Assembly (NCBI RefSeq): GCF_002291145.1
Contig: NZ_NTGE01000097.1
Location: 1-64,000, forward strand
Direction of reading: 5' to 3'
Source: Streptomyces sp. SA15
GTDB lineage: Bacteria; Actinomycetota; Actinomycetes; Streptomycetales; Streptomycetaceae
DNA length: 64,000 nt
Below the pieces are notes generated by a model. That model saw only the letters and a program-made list of their open reading frames with translations. It did not search any database and had not been told where the DNA came from. Position 1 is the first letter of the stretch; each line of letters starts with the position of its first letter. This document shows positions 37,744 through 45,938 of the stretch, one piece after another. The position numbers and the translations under genes are program-made.

Positions 37744-38697
37744 GTGTCGAATACTGCTTCCGGCCTGCCCATCGGGCGAGGCTTCCTCTACCTGATCGTC
37801 GCCGGTGTCGCCTGGGGCACCGCGGGCGCGGCCGCCTCCCTGGCCTACCGGGCCAGTGACATCGGGCCCGTCGCCCTGTCCTTCTGGCGCTGCGCGGCCG
37901 GGCTCGTACTGCTGCTCGCCGTCCGCCTCCTGCGTCCGGGCGGCGCCCGGACCGCCGTATCGGAACCGCTGCGTCGCAAGGCGCTGCGGGTCGGCGTCAC
38001 GGGTGTCGGCCTGGCCGTGTTCCAGACGGCCTACTTCGCGGCCGTGGAGTCCACCGGACTCGCCGTGGCCACCGTCGTCACGCTCGGCGCCGGGCCCGTT
38101 CTCATCGCGCTCGGCGCGCGGCTGACCCTGGGGGAGCGGCTCCGCAGCGGCGGGGCCGTCGCCGTCGCCGGTGCGCTCGCCGGACTCGGGGTGCTGACGC
38201 TCGGCGGCGAGGACGCGGCCGTACGCCCGTGGGGCGTCCTGCTCGCGCTGCTGTCCGCGGCCGGGTACAGCGTGATGACCCTGCTCACCCGACGGTGGGG
38301 CCGCGGCGGCGAGGTCGACGCCGCCAGTACGTCCGTGGGGGCGTTCGCGGTCACCAGCCTGTGCCTGCTGCCGTTCGCCCTGGCCGAGGGATTGGTGCCG
38401 CACACCGCCGAACCGGTCCGTCTCCTGTGGCTGTTGGCGTACATCGCGGCCGTCCCCACAGCCCTCGCCTACGGCCTCTACTTCGCGGGCGCGGCCGTCG
38501 TCCGGTCGGCCACGGTGTCCGTGATCATGCTGCTGGAGCCGGTGAGCGCGGCGGTGCTGGCCGTCGCCCTGCTCGGCGAGCGGCTCACCCTGGCCACGGT
38601 GGCCGGCACCTTGCTCCTCCTCGGCTCGGTCGCGGGGCTCGCGGTCGCGGAGACGCGGGGCGCGGTGGAGCCGGAGGAGGAACCGGCGCTCGTGTGA
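37744..38697 (+). CDS. EamA (DMT superfamily) transporter, second copy
   Basis: 317 aa with ten membrane helices and two EamA repeats (LYLIVAGVAWGTAGAAASLA; VLLALLSAAGYSVMTLLTRR). The GTG at 37744 follows GGAGAGA. It is paralogous to the preceding gene and probably exports a small metabolite. Confidence 0.87.
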   Translation: MSNTASGLPIGRGFLYLIVAGVAWGTAGAAASLAYRASDIGPVALSFWRCAAGLVLLLAVRLLRPGGARTAVSEPLRRKALRVGVTGVGLAVFQTAYFAAVESTGLAVATVVTLGAGPVLIALGARLTLGERLRSGGAVAVAGALAGLGVLTLGGEDAAVRPWGVLLALLSAAGYSVMTLLTRRWGRGGEVDAASTSVGAFAVTSLCLLPFALAEGLVPHTAEPVRLLWLLAYIAAVPTALAYGLYFAGAAVVRSATVSVIMLLEPVSAAVLAVALLGERLTLATVAGTLLLLGSVAGLAVAETRGAVEPEEEPALV

Positions 38698-38702
38698 CGG
38701 AG

Positions 38703-38742
38703 AGGGGCCCTTCTCGAGGTCCTTTTCGGGGGAAGGGCCCCT
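38703..38742. terminator. Terminator AGGGGCCCTT / AAGGGCCCCT
   Basis: Perfect 10-bp stem with a 20-base loop, five bases after the EamA stop and just ahead of the converging PaiB-like remnant. Confidence 0.7.
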
Positions 38743-38746
38743 TCGC

Positions 38747-39196
38747 TCAGGCTCCGCGCCGGCGCAGCAGGTGCTCGCGTGCCGCCGCGTCGCGCGACCC
38801 GCTCCGGTCGGCCGACCCGCTCCGGTAGGCCGGCCCGGCCGCGATCCGGTCCTGGACCTCCTCGGTCCGGTGACCGGCGTACTTGAACTTCCCCCGGACG
38901 GCGACCACTTCGAGCCGCAGCCCGCGGATCCCGGACAGCATCCGCCCGTACGGCGCCTCGCCCACCGCCACCCGCGTGGAGCCGCCCTCCGGCTGGAAGT
39001 GGCCGATCTGCCGGTTGAGGAGCGCGGCCTTCTCGGTCGGGGCGTCCACGAGGCGGGCGCGGCAGCGGAGTTGGACGGCGGCGTAGAAGCTCGTGGGCGT
39101 GATGGCGTGTTCGGACGGGCCGTCGGGCGGGGCCTGTCAGGGGCCGGGGACGTACACGTAGTCGTCGAGCTCGTCGCGGGGATGGATCAGCGTCAC
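38747..39196 (-). pseudogene. FMN-binding (PaiB-like) protein remnant
   Basis: A GTG at 39196 overlaps the stop of the upstream PNPOx gene by 4 bases and starts VTLIHPRDELDDYVYVPGP, then an in-frame TGA (39137-39139). The same frame continues as the C-terminal half of a PaiB-type FMN-binding regulator (FYAAVQLRCRA, NRQIGHFQPEGG, EAPYGRMLSGIRGLRLEV, KFKYAGHR). The usual 70-90 residues between are missing, so the gene looks both deleted and nonsense-mutated. Confidence 0.6.
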
Positions 39197-39885
39197 GGGA
39201 CCGGCAGGTAGTCCGGGAGCTCGGTGCCGGGGGCCAAGCCGGCGTCCGCTACAGGGGTTTCGTAGCCCTTGCGCAGGGGGACGACGCCGGCCCAGTGCGG
39301 GAGGGCCAGGTCCTCGGGTTCGTCGTTGACGCCGCCGGTGCGGGCCTTGGCGGACACCTCGTCGAGGTCGAGGCGGATCACGGCGGTGGCGGCCAGCTCC
39401 TTCTTGTTGGCCGGCCGGGAGTCGCGGGCACGGCCCGGTACGACATGGTCGACCAGCGCGTCCAGGGCCGCCAGTTTCTCCTCGGGGTCGGTCACGTCGT
39501 GGGCGACGCCGTGCACCACCACGGACCGGTAGTTGATCGAGTGGTGGAAGGCCGAGCGGGCCAGGATCAGCGCGTCGACGTGCGTGACCGTCAGGCAGAC
39601 CGGGAGCCCCGGGTCGGCCTGCCCCGTCATCCGCAGCGGGCGGGAACCCGTCGAGCCGTGCACGTAGAGCCGCTCGCCGACCCGGCCGTACAGCGTGGGC
39701 AGCACGACCGGCGCGCCGTCGCGGACGAAGCCGAGGTGGCAGACGTAGCCCTCGTCGAGTATCGCGTGCACCAGTTCCTTGTCGTACGAGGCACGATTCG
39801 GGGAGCGGGTGGGGACGGTGCGGTCGGTGGGGGTGTAGGCGGCGGGCGTCGTCGACTGCTGGGTCCCCTGCATGGCGCTCTCCAT
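39193..39885 (-). CDS. Pyridoxamine 5'-phosphate oxidase family (NimA-like) flavoprotein
   Basis: 230 aa split-barrel FMN protein (VCHLGFVRDGAPVVLPTLYG, LYVHGSTGSRPLR, SVVVHGVAHDV). Members bind FMN or F420 and reduce diverse substrates. It is divergent from a MocR regulator with a palindrome between them and is probably its target. ATG 39885 or 39873. Confidence 0.85.
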   Translation of the reverse strand: MESAMQGTQQSTTPAAYTPTDRTVPTRSPNRASYDKELVHAILDEGYVCHLGFVRDGAPVVLPTLYGRVGERLYVHGSTGSRPLRMTGQADPGLPVCLTVTHVDALILARSAFHHSINYRSVVVHGVAHDVTDPEEKLAALDALVDHVVPGRARDSRPANKKELAATAVIRLDLDEVSAKARTGGVNDEPEDLALPHWAGVVPLRKGYETPVADAGLAPGTELPDYLPVP

Positions 39886-39897
39886 TGCACTAGTGCA
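39886..39897. promoter_or_regulatory. Palindrome TGCACTAGTGCA between PNPOx and mocR
   Basis: Perfect 12-bp palindrome in the 23-base gap between divergent starts, so a bound protein would repress both genes. MocR is the obvious candidate. Confidence 0.65.
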
Positions 39898-39908
39898 TAA
39901 TTGTCTTT

Positions 39909-41240
39909 GTGCTAGGAGAGTATCGGATCGCAGGTCGGCGCGCAGCGGAGATTTCGGCGAGCATCGAGCGGGCGGTGGCGGCCGGGGAACTGCTTCCCGG
40001 TCAAGTGCTGCCGCCCATGCGGGAGTTGGCCGCCGAGTTGGGCGTGAATCCCAATACCGTCGCGGCCGCCTATCGCACGCTGCGCGAGCGCGGGGTCATC
40101 GAGACCGCCGGGCGCCGGGGCAGCAGGGTGCGGCCCAAGCCGGCCACCACCGGGCGCGAGCACATCCGGGTGGACGTGCCGGACGGAGTGCGCGACATGT
40201 CGAACGGCAATCCGGATCCCGCGCTGCTGCCGTCCCTGGCGAAGGCGTTCGCGGAGGCGGCCGAGCAGGCCGACCGAGAGCCGGTCCTGTATGGAGACGC
40301 GCCCATGGAGCCGGAGTTGGCGCGAATCGCGCGGGCGGAGCTGAATGCCGACGGCGTGCCGGACGGGCCCCTGGCCGTCGCCTCCGGGTCGCTCGACGCG
40401 ATCGAGCGGGTGCTGGCCGCCCATCTGAAGCCTGGGGACAGTGTCGCGCTCGAGGACCCCGGCTGGGGCAGTCTTCTCGACCTCGTCCCGGCGCTCGGGC
40501 TGCGCACGGTTCCGGTGGGTGTCGACGACGAGGGGCCGCTCCCCGACGACGTACGGCGGGCTCTGGCGGCCGGGGCCCGCGCCCTGATCGTCACCGACCG
40601 GGCGCAGAACCCGACCGGCGCGGCGGTGAGCGCCACGCGCGCGCGTGCCCTGCGGTCCGTGCTGCGGGAGCACCCGGAGACCCTGCTGATCGAGGACGAC
40701 CACGGCCACGGGATCGTCGACCTGCCCCTGCGCCCCCTGGCCGGCGAGGCCCGCACCTGGGCCTTCGTGCGCTCGGTCGCCAAGGGGTACGGGCCTGACC
40801 TGCGGCTGGGCGTGCTCACCGGGGACGCCGTCACCGTCGACCGGGTGCGCGGACGGCAACGGCTCGGGCCCGGCTGGGTCAGCCGGATCACCCAGCGGGC
40901 CGTGCTACGGCTGTGGGCCGACGGCACGCTGGACTCGCCGGCGGTGGCTGCCGCATACCGCGAGCGCCGGGACCTGCTGATCGAGGCGCTCGCGGAGCGG
41001 GGCGTCGAGGCCCACGGGCGCTCCGGCCTGAACGTGTGGATCCCGGTGCCCGACGAGACCGGAGCCGTCGCACGGCTGCTCCACGCCGGCTGGGCCGTCG
41101 CACCCGGCGCCCGCTTCAGGATGAGCGCACCGCCCGGGATCCGCGTCACGGTCTCGACGCTGACGGTGGAGGAGGCGGGGCCACTGGCCGACGCGATCGC
41201 CTCCGCGGTGGGGCCGGCGCCGGTTCGCAGCTACGTCTAG
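39909..41240 (+). CDS. MocR-type (GntR-aminotransferase) transcriptional regulator
   Basis: 443 aa. GntR winged helix (about 1-75: ELLPGQVLPPMRELAAELGV, NTVAAAYRTLRERGVIE) fused to a fold-type I aminotransferase domain with the pyridoxal-phosphate lysine in RSVAKGYGPDLRLG. It acts as a regulator rather than an enzyme in known cases. GTG start 12 bases from the palindrome. It probably controls the divergent PNPOx gene. Confidence 0.87.
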   Translation: MLGEYRIAGRRAAEISASIERAVAAGELLPGQVLPPMRELAAELGVNPNTVAAAYRTLRERGVIETAGRRGSRVRPKPATTGREHIRVDVPDGVRDMSNGNPDPALLPSLAKAFAEAAEQADREPVLYGDAPMEPELARIARAELNADGVPDGPLAVASGSLDAIERVLAAHLKPGDSVALEDPGWGSLLDLVPALGLRTVPVGVDDEGPLPDDVRRALAAGARALIVTDRAQNPTGAAVSATRARALRSVLREHPETLLIEDDHGHGIVDLPLRPLAGEARTWAFVRSVAKGYGPDLRLGVLTGDAVTVDRVRGRQRLGPGWVSRITQRAVLRLWADGTLDSPAVAAAYRERRDLLIEALAERGVEAHGRSGLNVWIPVPDETGAVARLLHAGWAVAPGARFRMSAPPGIRVTVSTLTVEEAGPLADAIASAVGPAPVRSYV

Positions 41241-41450
41241 GGCTAGGTCCGGGAACCGTGTCCAGAAGTCGTGTCCGGGAACCGGCCACGGTGTGGGGCG
41301 GAGCGGGGTGGCTCAGGCAGTTGGCGTCGGAGACGGGCGTGGACTGGGATCCGGCCTTGGCTCGCGTTCCGGGCCCGATGTGGGCGTGGAGTCGGCCTCG
41401 GCCCTGGGCGGGGGCCCGGTGCGGATGTGGAGCCAGGCCCGGGCTCGTGA
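41241..41450. other. Gene-free stretch with short direct repeats
   Basis: GTCCGGGAACCG occurs twice (41247-41258 and 41273-41284). Further on is a G-rich low-complexity part containing GGAGTCGGCCTC (41388-41399), a word that recurs at 62965 and 63048 beyond the far IS fragment. Confidence 0.6.
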
Positions 41451-41760
41451 TCAATACACCGCCGGCTTCAGGCCCGGCCGGCCTCGGCGGTGAGTGTGGG
41501 TGTGGTCGTGTCGGGGCCCGCTCTCGGTTCGGCGGCGGGGCTCGAGGTGGTTTCGGGTCCAGGTGTGTTGCCCGGAACAGGTTGGTGACGCGGCTGGCTG
41601 GGGGTTGGCCGTCGATTGCGGTGTGGGATCGGTGGTGGTCGTACCAGTCCAGCCAGTCGGGAAACGCTGCCTGGCGTTCGGCTTCTGAGGTGTAGGGCCG
41701 GTGGCCTGCCGCCCTGGCTTCCCCGACGCAGTCGGTGACGTTGCTGGTCCGCCGTAACGT
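41451..41760 (-). mobile_element. C-terminal fragment of an IS481/IS3-type integrase-like transposase
   Basis: On the minus strand one frame reads RPYTSEAERQAAFPDWLDWY then HHRSHTAIDGQPPASRVTNL, the typical end of an rve-domain transposase. The N-terminal two thirds, with the first DD of DDE, are absent, so this is a dead remnant. It abuts the IS5-type fragment. Confidence 0.75.
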
Positions 41761-42023
41761 GGATCACCGCGCGGATGCCACGCTTGCGCAAGTGGCTGCG
41801 GATTGCGCGGGAGGGGAACGCCTTGTGTGGGCATCGGAGGCAAGGTGGATCTTCGGGGTTGGTCCGCCGCGGGACCGCCCGATGGGATGGTCAGCCGGTT
41901 CGTCGGCCGGGGCCCTTTCTTGCGGGCCCCGGCGGCGTGCTGGTGTGCACGCACGATCGTGGTCGGTGTCCGATCCGGGAGTAACGGCTCGATCCGCGCC
42001 CACTGCGCGTCAGTCAACGGCAC
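41761..42023 (-). mobile_element. IS5-type transposase remnant (left edge of the cluster)
   Basis: The minus strand starts VPLTDAQWARIEPLLPDRTP, then jumps directly to TIVRAHQHAAGARKKG, deleting about 75 residues, and after a frameshift continues PADEPADHPIGRSRGG and KIHLASDAH. It ends about 35 bases from the DAHP synthase stop. The segment 41916-41960 matches 62834-62878 (reverse orientation) with two differences. Confidence 0.82.
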
Positions 42024-42058
42024 ACAGGACGAACGACCGACTGATCCAAACGAGACGC

Positions 42059-43411
42059 CTAGCGATTCCGGTACCACTCGGCGAGCAGGAACGCCAGGTC
42101 GAGGGCCTGGGAGTGGTTCAGGCGCGGGTCGCACGCCGTTTCGTAGCGCTGCGGCAGCGTTTCCCTGGCCACGGCACTGCTCCCGCCCAGGCACTCCGTG
42201 ACGTCGTCGCCGGTGAGCTCCAGGTGGACGCCCCCGGGGTGCGTGCCCAGGGCGCGGTGCACCTCCACGAAGCCCCGCAGTTCGTCGGCGACGGCGTCGA
42301 AGTGCCGGGTCTTGTGGCCGCTCTCGGTGACGAAGGTGTTCCCGTGCATCGGGTCGCTGACCCAGCAGACGGGCGCCTCCTCCGAAGCGACCTTCTCCAC
42401 CAGCAGGGGCAGCAGGTCGCGGACCCGCTCCGCTCCCATCCGCACGACGAACGTGAGCCGCCCGGGCTCGCGGTCGGGGTCGAGGAGGTCCACGTACCGC
42501 AGCACGGTGTCCGCGGTCGCACCGGGCCCCAGCTTGACGGCGAGGGGGTTGCTGATCCCGGCGAAGTACTCGACGTGCGGCCCGTCCGGCCGACGGGTCC
42601 GCTCGCCGATCCACAGCAGATGGCCGCTGGTGGCGTACGTCCTCCCGGTCGTGGGATCGGTGCGCGTCAACGCCCGCTCGTAGTCGAGCAGCAGCCCCTC
42701 GTGGCTGACGAAGAACTCGGCGGTGGCCAGCCCTCCGGCCCGGCCCCCGCACGCGCGCAGAAAGGCCAGCGCCCGCTCGATCTCGTCGGCCAGCCGCTCG
42801 TAGCGCCGGCCGCCGGGCGAGGCGGCGACAAAGGCCCGGTTCCACTCGTGCACCCGAGCCAGGTCGGCGAAGCCCCCCGCGGTCAGCGCGCGCACCAGGT
42901 TCAGCGTCCTTGCCGACGCCTCGTACATGCGCAGTAGCCGGTCCGGATCGGGGGTGCGCTCCCGCACGGTGAATGCCGGGCCGTTCACCGCGTCCCCCCG
43001 GTATACGGGCAGCGTCGTGTCGCCCCGCCGCTCGAACGGCTGGGAGCGTGGCTTGGCGAACTGACCCGCCATACGGCCCACCTTGATGACCGGCATCGAC
43101 GCCCCGTGCGTCAGGACGACCGCCATCTGCAACAGCGTGCGCAGCTTGCCGTCGACGGACTCCTGCGTGGCACCGGCGAACGTCTCCGCGCAGTCGCCGC
43201 CCTGCAGCAGCAGCGCCTCCCCCTTCGCCACCGCGGCGAGCCGGGAGCGCAGCGCGTCGCACTCCGCGGCGAACACCAGGGGTGCCGCCTGCGCCAGTTG
43301 GTCGGTGACGTCGCGCAGCCGGACCGGGTCGGGCCAGTCCGGCTGCTGGTCGGCCGGCGCCGGGCCGCCCCCTTGCGTTTTGTGCGAACGGGGTGCGCTT
43401 TCCGACGTCAT
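42059..43411 (-). CDS. 3-Deoxy-7-phosphoheptulonate (DAHP) synthase, class II
   Basis: 450 aa plant-type enzyme condensing phosphoenolpyruvate and erythrose-4-phosphate, the first step to chorismate. Motifs include LLLQGGDCAETF, KVGRMAGQFAKPRS, GISNPLAVKLGPG and DPMHGNTF. Second copies of this enzyme in biosynthetic clusters commonly boost the aromatic supply. The ATG at 43411 follows GGAGGAG. It is divergent from the anthranilate synthase genes across a 268-base promoter region. Confidence 0.92.
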   Translation of the reverse strand: MTSESAPRSHKTQGGGPAPADQQPDWPDPVRLRDVTDQLAQAAPLVFAAECDALRSRLAAVAKGEALLLQGGDCAETFAGATQESVDGKLRTLLQMAVVLTHGASMPVIKVGRMAGQFAKPRSQPFERRGDTTLPVYRGDAVNGPAFTVRERTPDPDRLLRMYEASARTLNLVRALTAGGFADLARVHEWNRAFVAASPGGRRYERLADEIERALAFLRACGGRAGGLATAEFFVSHEGLLLDYERALTRTDPTTGRTYATSGHLLWIGERTRRPDGPHVEYFAGISNPLAVKLGPGATADTVLRYVDLLDPDREPGRLTFVVRMGAERVRDLLPLLVEKVASEEAPVCWVSDPMHGNTFVTESGHKTRHFDAVADELRGFVEVHRALGTHPGGVHLELTGDDVTECLGGSSAVARETLPQRYETACDPRLNHSQALDLAFLLAEWYRNR

Positions 43412-43521
43412 TCCGGCTCCTCCGACGGTGCTTCGGTCAATTCCGGAGCGTTCCACATCGCCCTCCCTCAGCCATGGCATCTCACTCCAATTCCTCGCCC
43501 CTTTTGCCGTCAAGCTCTTAC

Positions 43522-43561
43522 GGAATTGGACCGGCTCCACGCACCCGAATTGGTCTGGCCG
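43522..43561 (+). promoter_or_regulatory. Shared motif upstream of trpE-like gene
   Basis: GAATTGGTCTGGCCG at 43547-43561 is identical to 47402-47416 upstream of the trpD-like gene, and each copy has a TGGnCCGGCTC word a little upstream. Candidate binding site or promoter element for the cluster; the factor is unknown. Confidence 0.55.
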
Positions 43562-43679
43562 CCCTCGTGTCGCCTCTGATTCGCTGTCCATCGGTACCTC
43601 CCCGGCACCGCCGCCGAACCCAATTCGGCGGAGCCGGCGGGAAATTGTGAACAGTGCGATAACCGAGGGGAATCACACG

Positions 43680-45215
43680 ATGGGGCGCAGCGCACCGATC
43701 CACGTACGCGTCACGGCGTCCGGGCTGCCGGCGCACGACCCGCTCGACCTCTACGAAGAGCTGCGCCGCACCCATCCGGCCGACGACGTCTTCCTCCTCG
43801 AGAACGCCTCCGGCACCGGACGGGACCCCGACCGGGCGGTCGTCGGCTGCGGGCGCCTGGTGGACATCCGGGTCATCCGCGGAGGCACGCGCGAGGTGAC
43901 CGTCCGCCTCACGGGCGAGCCGACGCTCGGCCGAGCGCTGCTGGAACACGCCGAGGACCTCGGACTGCGCCGGGCGGCCACCCCCGCGGCGGCCGGGAGC
44001 CGAGGGCTCCTCGCCGAGCTGAGCGCCGAGCGGCCGGAGCAGCTGTGGGCGCTCCTGGAAGCAGCCCGGAGCGAACTGTTCGAGGTGCGGACGGACCTGT
44101 CCCCCCAGAGCTGGTCCTTCGGGTTCCTGACCAGCCTGGCCTACGAGTCGACCTGGTACATGGAGGACCTGGGCGAGCGGACCAAGCCGCCGCGGGGCCC
44201 GGACATCACGCTCACCGTCTTCCGGCACACCGTGTGGTACGACCGCACCGACGGCACGGTCAGCGAACTACGCGCCGACAGTGCGGAGTTCGTCGCACGG
44301 CACGATCCCGGACTGCTGGAGATCGCCCGGCGGGCGGCCGGGCGGGAGGGCGTGGCACCCGTGCCCGAGGCGCCCCGGCCGCGGTCGGTGCACGACAGCG
44401 TGGACCGGGCGACGTTCCTGCGCTGGGCGGACCGCTGCCTGGAGCACATCCGGGTCGGGGACATCTACCAGATCCAGATCGGTCACCGCGTCGACGTCCG
44501 CACCGAGCTGGCGCCCGAGGCCGTGTACCGGCGGCTGCGGGCCCGCAACCCCTCGCCGTACATGTACCTGGCGCCGCGCGGCGACACCTTGCTGATCGGA
44601 GCGAGCCCCGAGCTGTTCTTCCGCATCGAGGACGGCGAGATCACCATGCGCCCCATCGCGGGCACCGCCCCGCGCGGCGCGGACGACGAGGAGAACCAGC
44701 AGCGCGTCAAGCAGATGCGGGAGAGCACCAAGGAACAGGCCGAGCACATCATGCTGGTGGACCTGTGCCGCAACGACATCGGCCGGGTCTGCCGGCCCGG
44801 CACACTGCCGGTGGACCGGCTGATGGACGTGGAGACCTACTCCCACGTCTTCCACCTCGTGTCCACGGTCAAGGGCCGCCTCGCCGACGGCGTCAGCGCG
44901 TGGGAGGCGGTCCGGGCGACCTTCCCCGCGGGCACGATGACCGGCGCGCCGAAGATCCGCGCCATGGAGATCATCGACGAACTGGAGAGCGAGCCCCGGG
45001 GCGGCTACGCGGGCGCGGTCGGCCTGCTGGACGTGCGCGGCTGGAGCGAACTGGCCCTGTGCATCCGCACGATCGAGTACGACGGCGCCACGTACTCCAC
45101 ACAGAGTTCCGCCGGTCTCGTGGCCCAGTCCGAGCCCGAGGCCGAGTGGCGGGAGACGCTGGCGAAGATGGGGGCCGCCCACTGGGCGCTCACCGGAGAG
45201 GAGTTGCTGCCGTGA
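43680..45215 (+). CDS. trpE: Anthranilate synthase component I
   Basis: 511 aa chorismate-utilising enzyme. PIAGTAPRG (Thr rather than the PabB-type Lys) and the C-terminal LVDLCRNDIGRV, FPAGTMTGAPKIRAMEII and GYAGAVG blocks mark anthranilate synthase. In the N-terminal tryptophan pocket the usual LLES is LLEN (39-42), possibly altering feedback control. ATG with GAGGGG upstream. The amidotransferase subunit follows with a 4-base overlap. Confidence 0.92.
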   Translation: MGRSAPIHVRVTASGLPAHDPLDLYEELRRTHPADDVFLLENASGTGRDPDRAVVGCGRLVDIRVIRGGTREVTVRLTGEPTLGRALLEHAEDLGLRRAATPAAAGSRGLLAELSAERPEQLWALLEAARSELFEVRTDLSPQSWSFGFLTSLAYESTWYMEDLGERTKPPRGPDITLTVFRHTVWYDRTDGTVSELRADSAEFVARHDPGLLEIARRAAGREGVAPVPEAPRPRSVHDSVDRATFLRWADRCLEHIRVGDIYQIQIGHRVDVRTELAPEAVYRRLRARNPSPYMYLAPRGDTLLIGASPELFFRIEDGEITMRPIAGTAPRGADDEENQQRVKQMRESTKEQAEHIMLVDLCRNDIGRVCRPGTLPVDRLMDVETYSHVFHLVSTVKGRLADGVSAWEAVRATFPAGTMTGAPKIRAMEIIDELESEPRGGYAGAVGLLDVRGWSELALCIRTIEYDGATYSTQSSAGLVAQSEPEAEWRETLAKMGAAHWALTGEELLP

Positions 45216-45799
45216 AGGTGCTGCTGATCGACGCGTACGACAGCTTCGTGCACATCATCGACCAGTATCTGGGCACGTTGGGCGCCCGGACGGAGGTCGT
45301 ACGGTCGCGGACGCGTACCCCGGAGGAGCTGGCCGCCCTGGCCCCCGACGCGGTGGTCCTCGGGCCCGGCCCCGGCCACCCGGCCGACTCGGGCCACGTC
45401 GAACTCGTCCACCGGTTCGCCGGAAGCGTTCCCCTGCTGGGCGTCTGCCTGGGGCACCAGGCGATCGCTCTGGCGTACGGAGGACGGATCGAGGTGGCGC
45501 AGCAGGTGATGCACGGCCGGACCAGCGTCGTACGGCATGACGGCGCCGGCCTCTTCGAGGGACTCGGCAACACGCTGGAGGCCACGCGCTACCACTCGCT
45601 CGTCGTCGCCGAGCCACTGCCCGAGCCGCTGCTGACGACCGCGGTCTGTGTCGACCACGGCTACGTCATGGGCCTGCGCCACTGCTCGCTCCCCGTGGCC
45701 GGCGTGCAGTTCCATCCCGAGAGCATCATGACCACGGGTGGCCTGCGCATCCTCGAGAACTTCCTCGACATGACCAAGGCGCCTGTCGCCGTGGGGTGA
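45212..45799 (+). CDS. trpG: Anthranilate synthase component II (glutamine amidotransferase)
   Basis: 195 aa class I amidotransferase with nucleophile Cys in LLGVCLGHQAIA and the catalytic His-Glu in QFHPESIMT. It supplies ammonia to component I. The GTG start at 45212 lies in a GTGA overlap with it. Confidence 0.92.
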   Translation: MKVLLIDAYDSFVHIIDQYLGTLGARTEVVRSRTRTPEELAALAPDAVVLGPGPGHPADSGHVELVHRFAGSVPLLGVCLGHQAIALAYGGRIEVAQQVMHGRTSVVRHDGAGLFEGLGNTLEATRYHSLVVAEPLPEPLLTTAVCVDHGYVMGLRHCSLPVAGVQFHPESIMTTGGLRILENFLDMTKAPVAVG

Positions 45800-45938
45800 G
45801 CAGGGTGCCTGTGGCCGTGGAGCAGGGCACCGGTTGCCGCGGGCTGAGCGGGGTGTCGGTCGCTGTGGGCTGACTCCACGCCGGTCACGACCGGCTGCCC
45901 CCGTGCCGGTCACCGTCGGCCGGCACCACCCGCGCAGA

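Noticed and set aside
45800..45938. Structured RNA between trpG and the MocR gene
   Set aside because: Only short, degenerate GTGGxxGAGC-type iterations between converging genes; no stable or recognisable fold.
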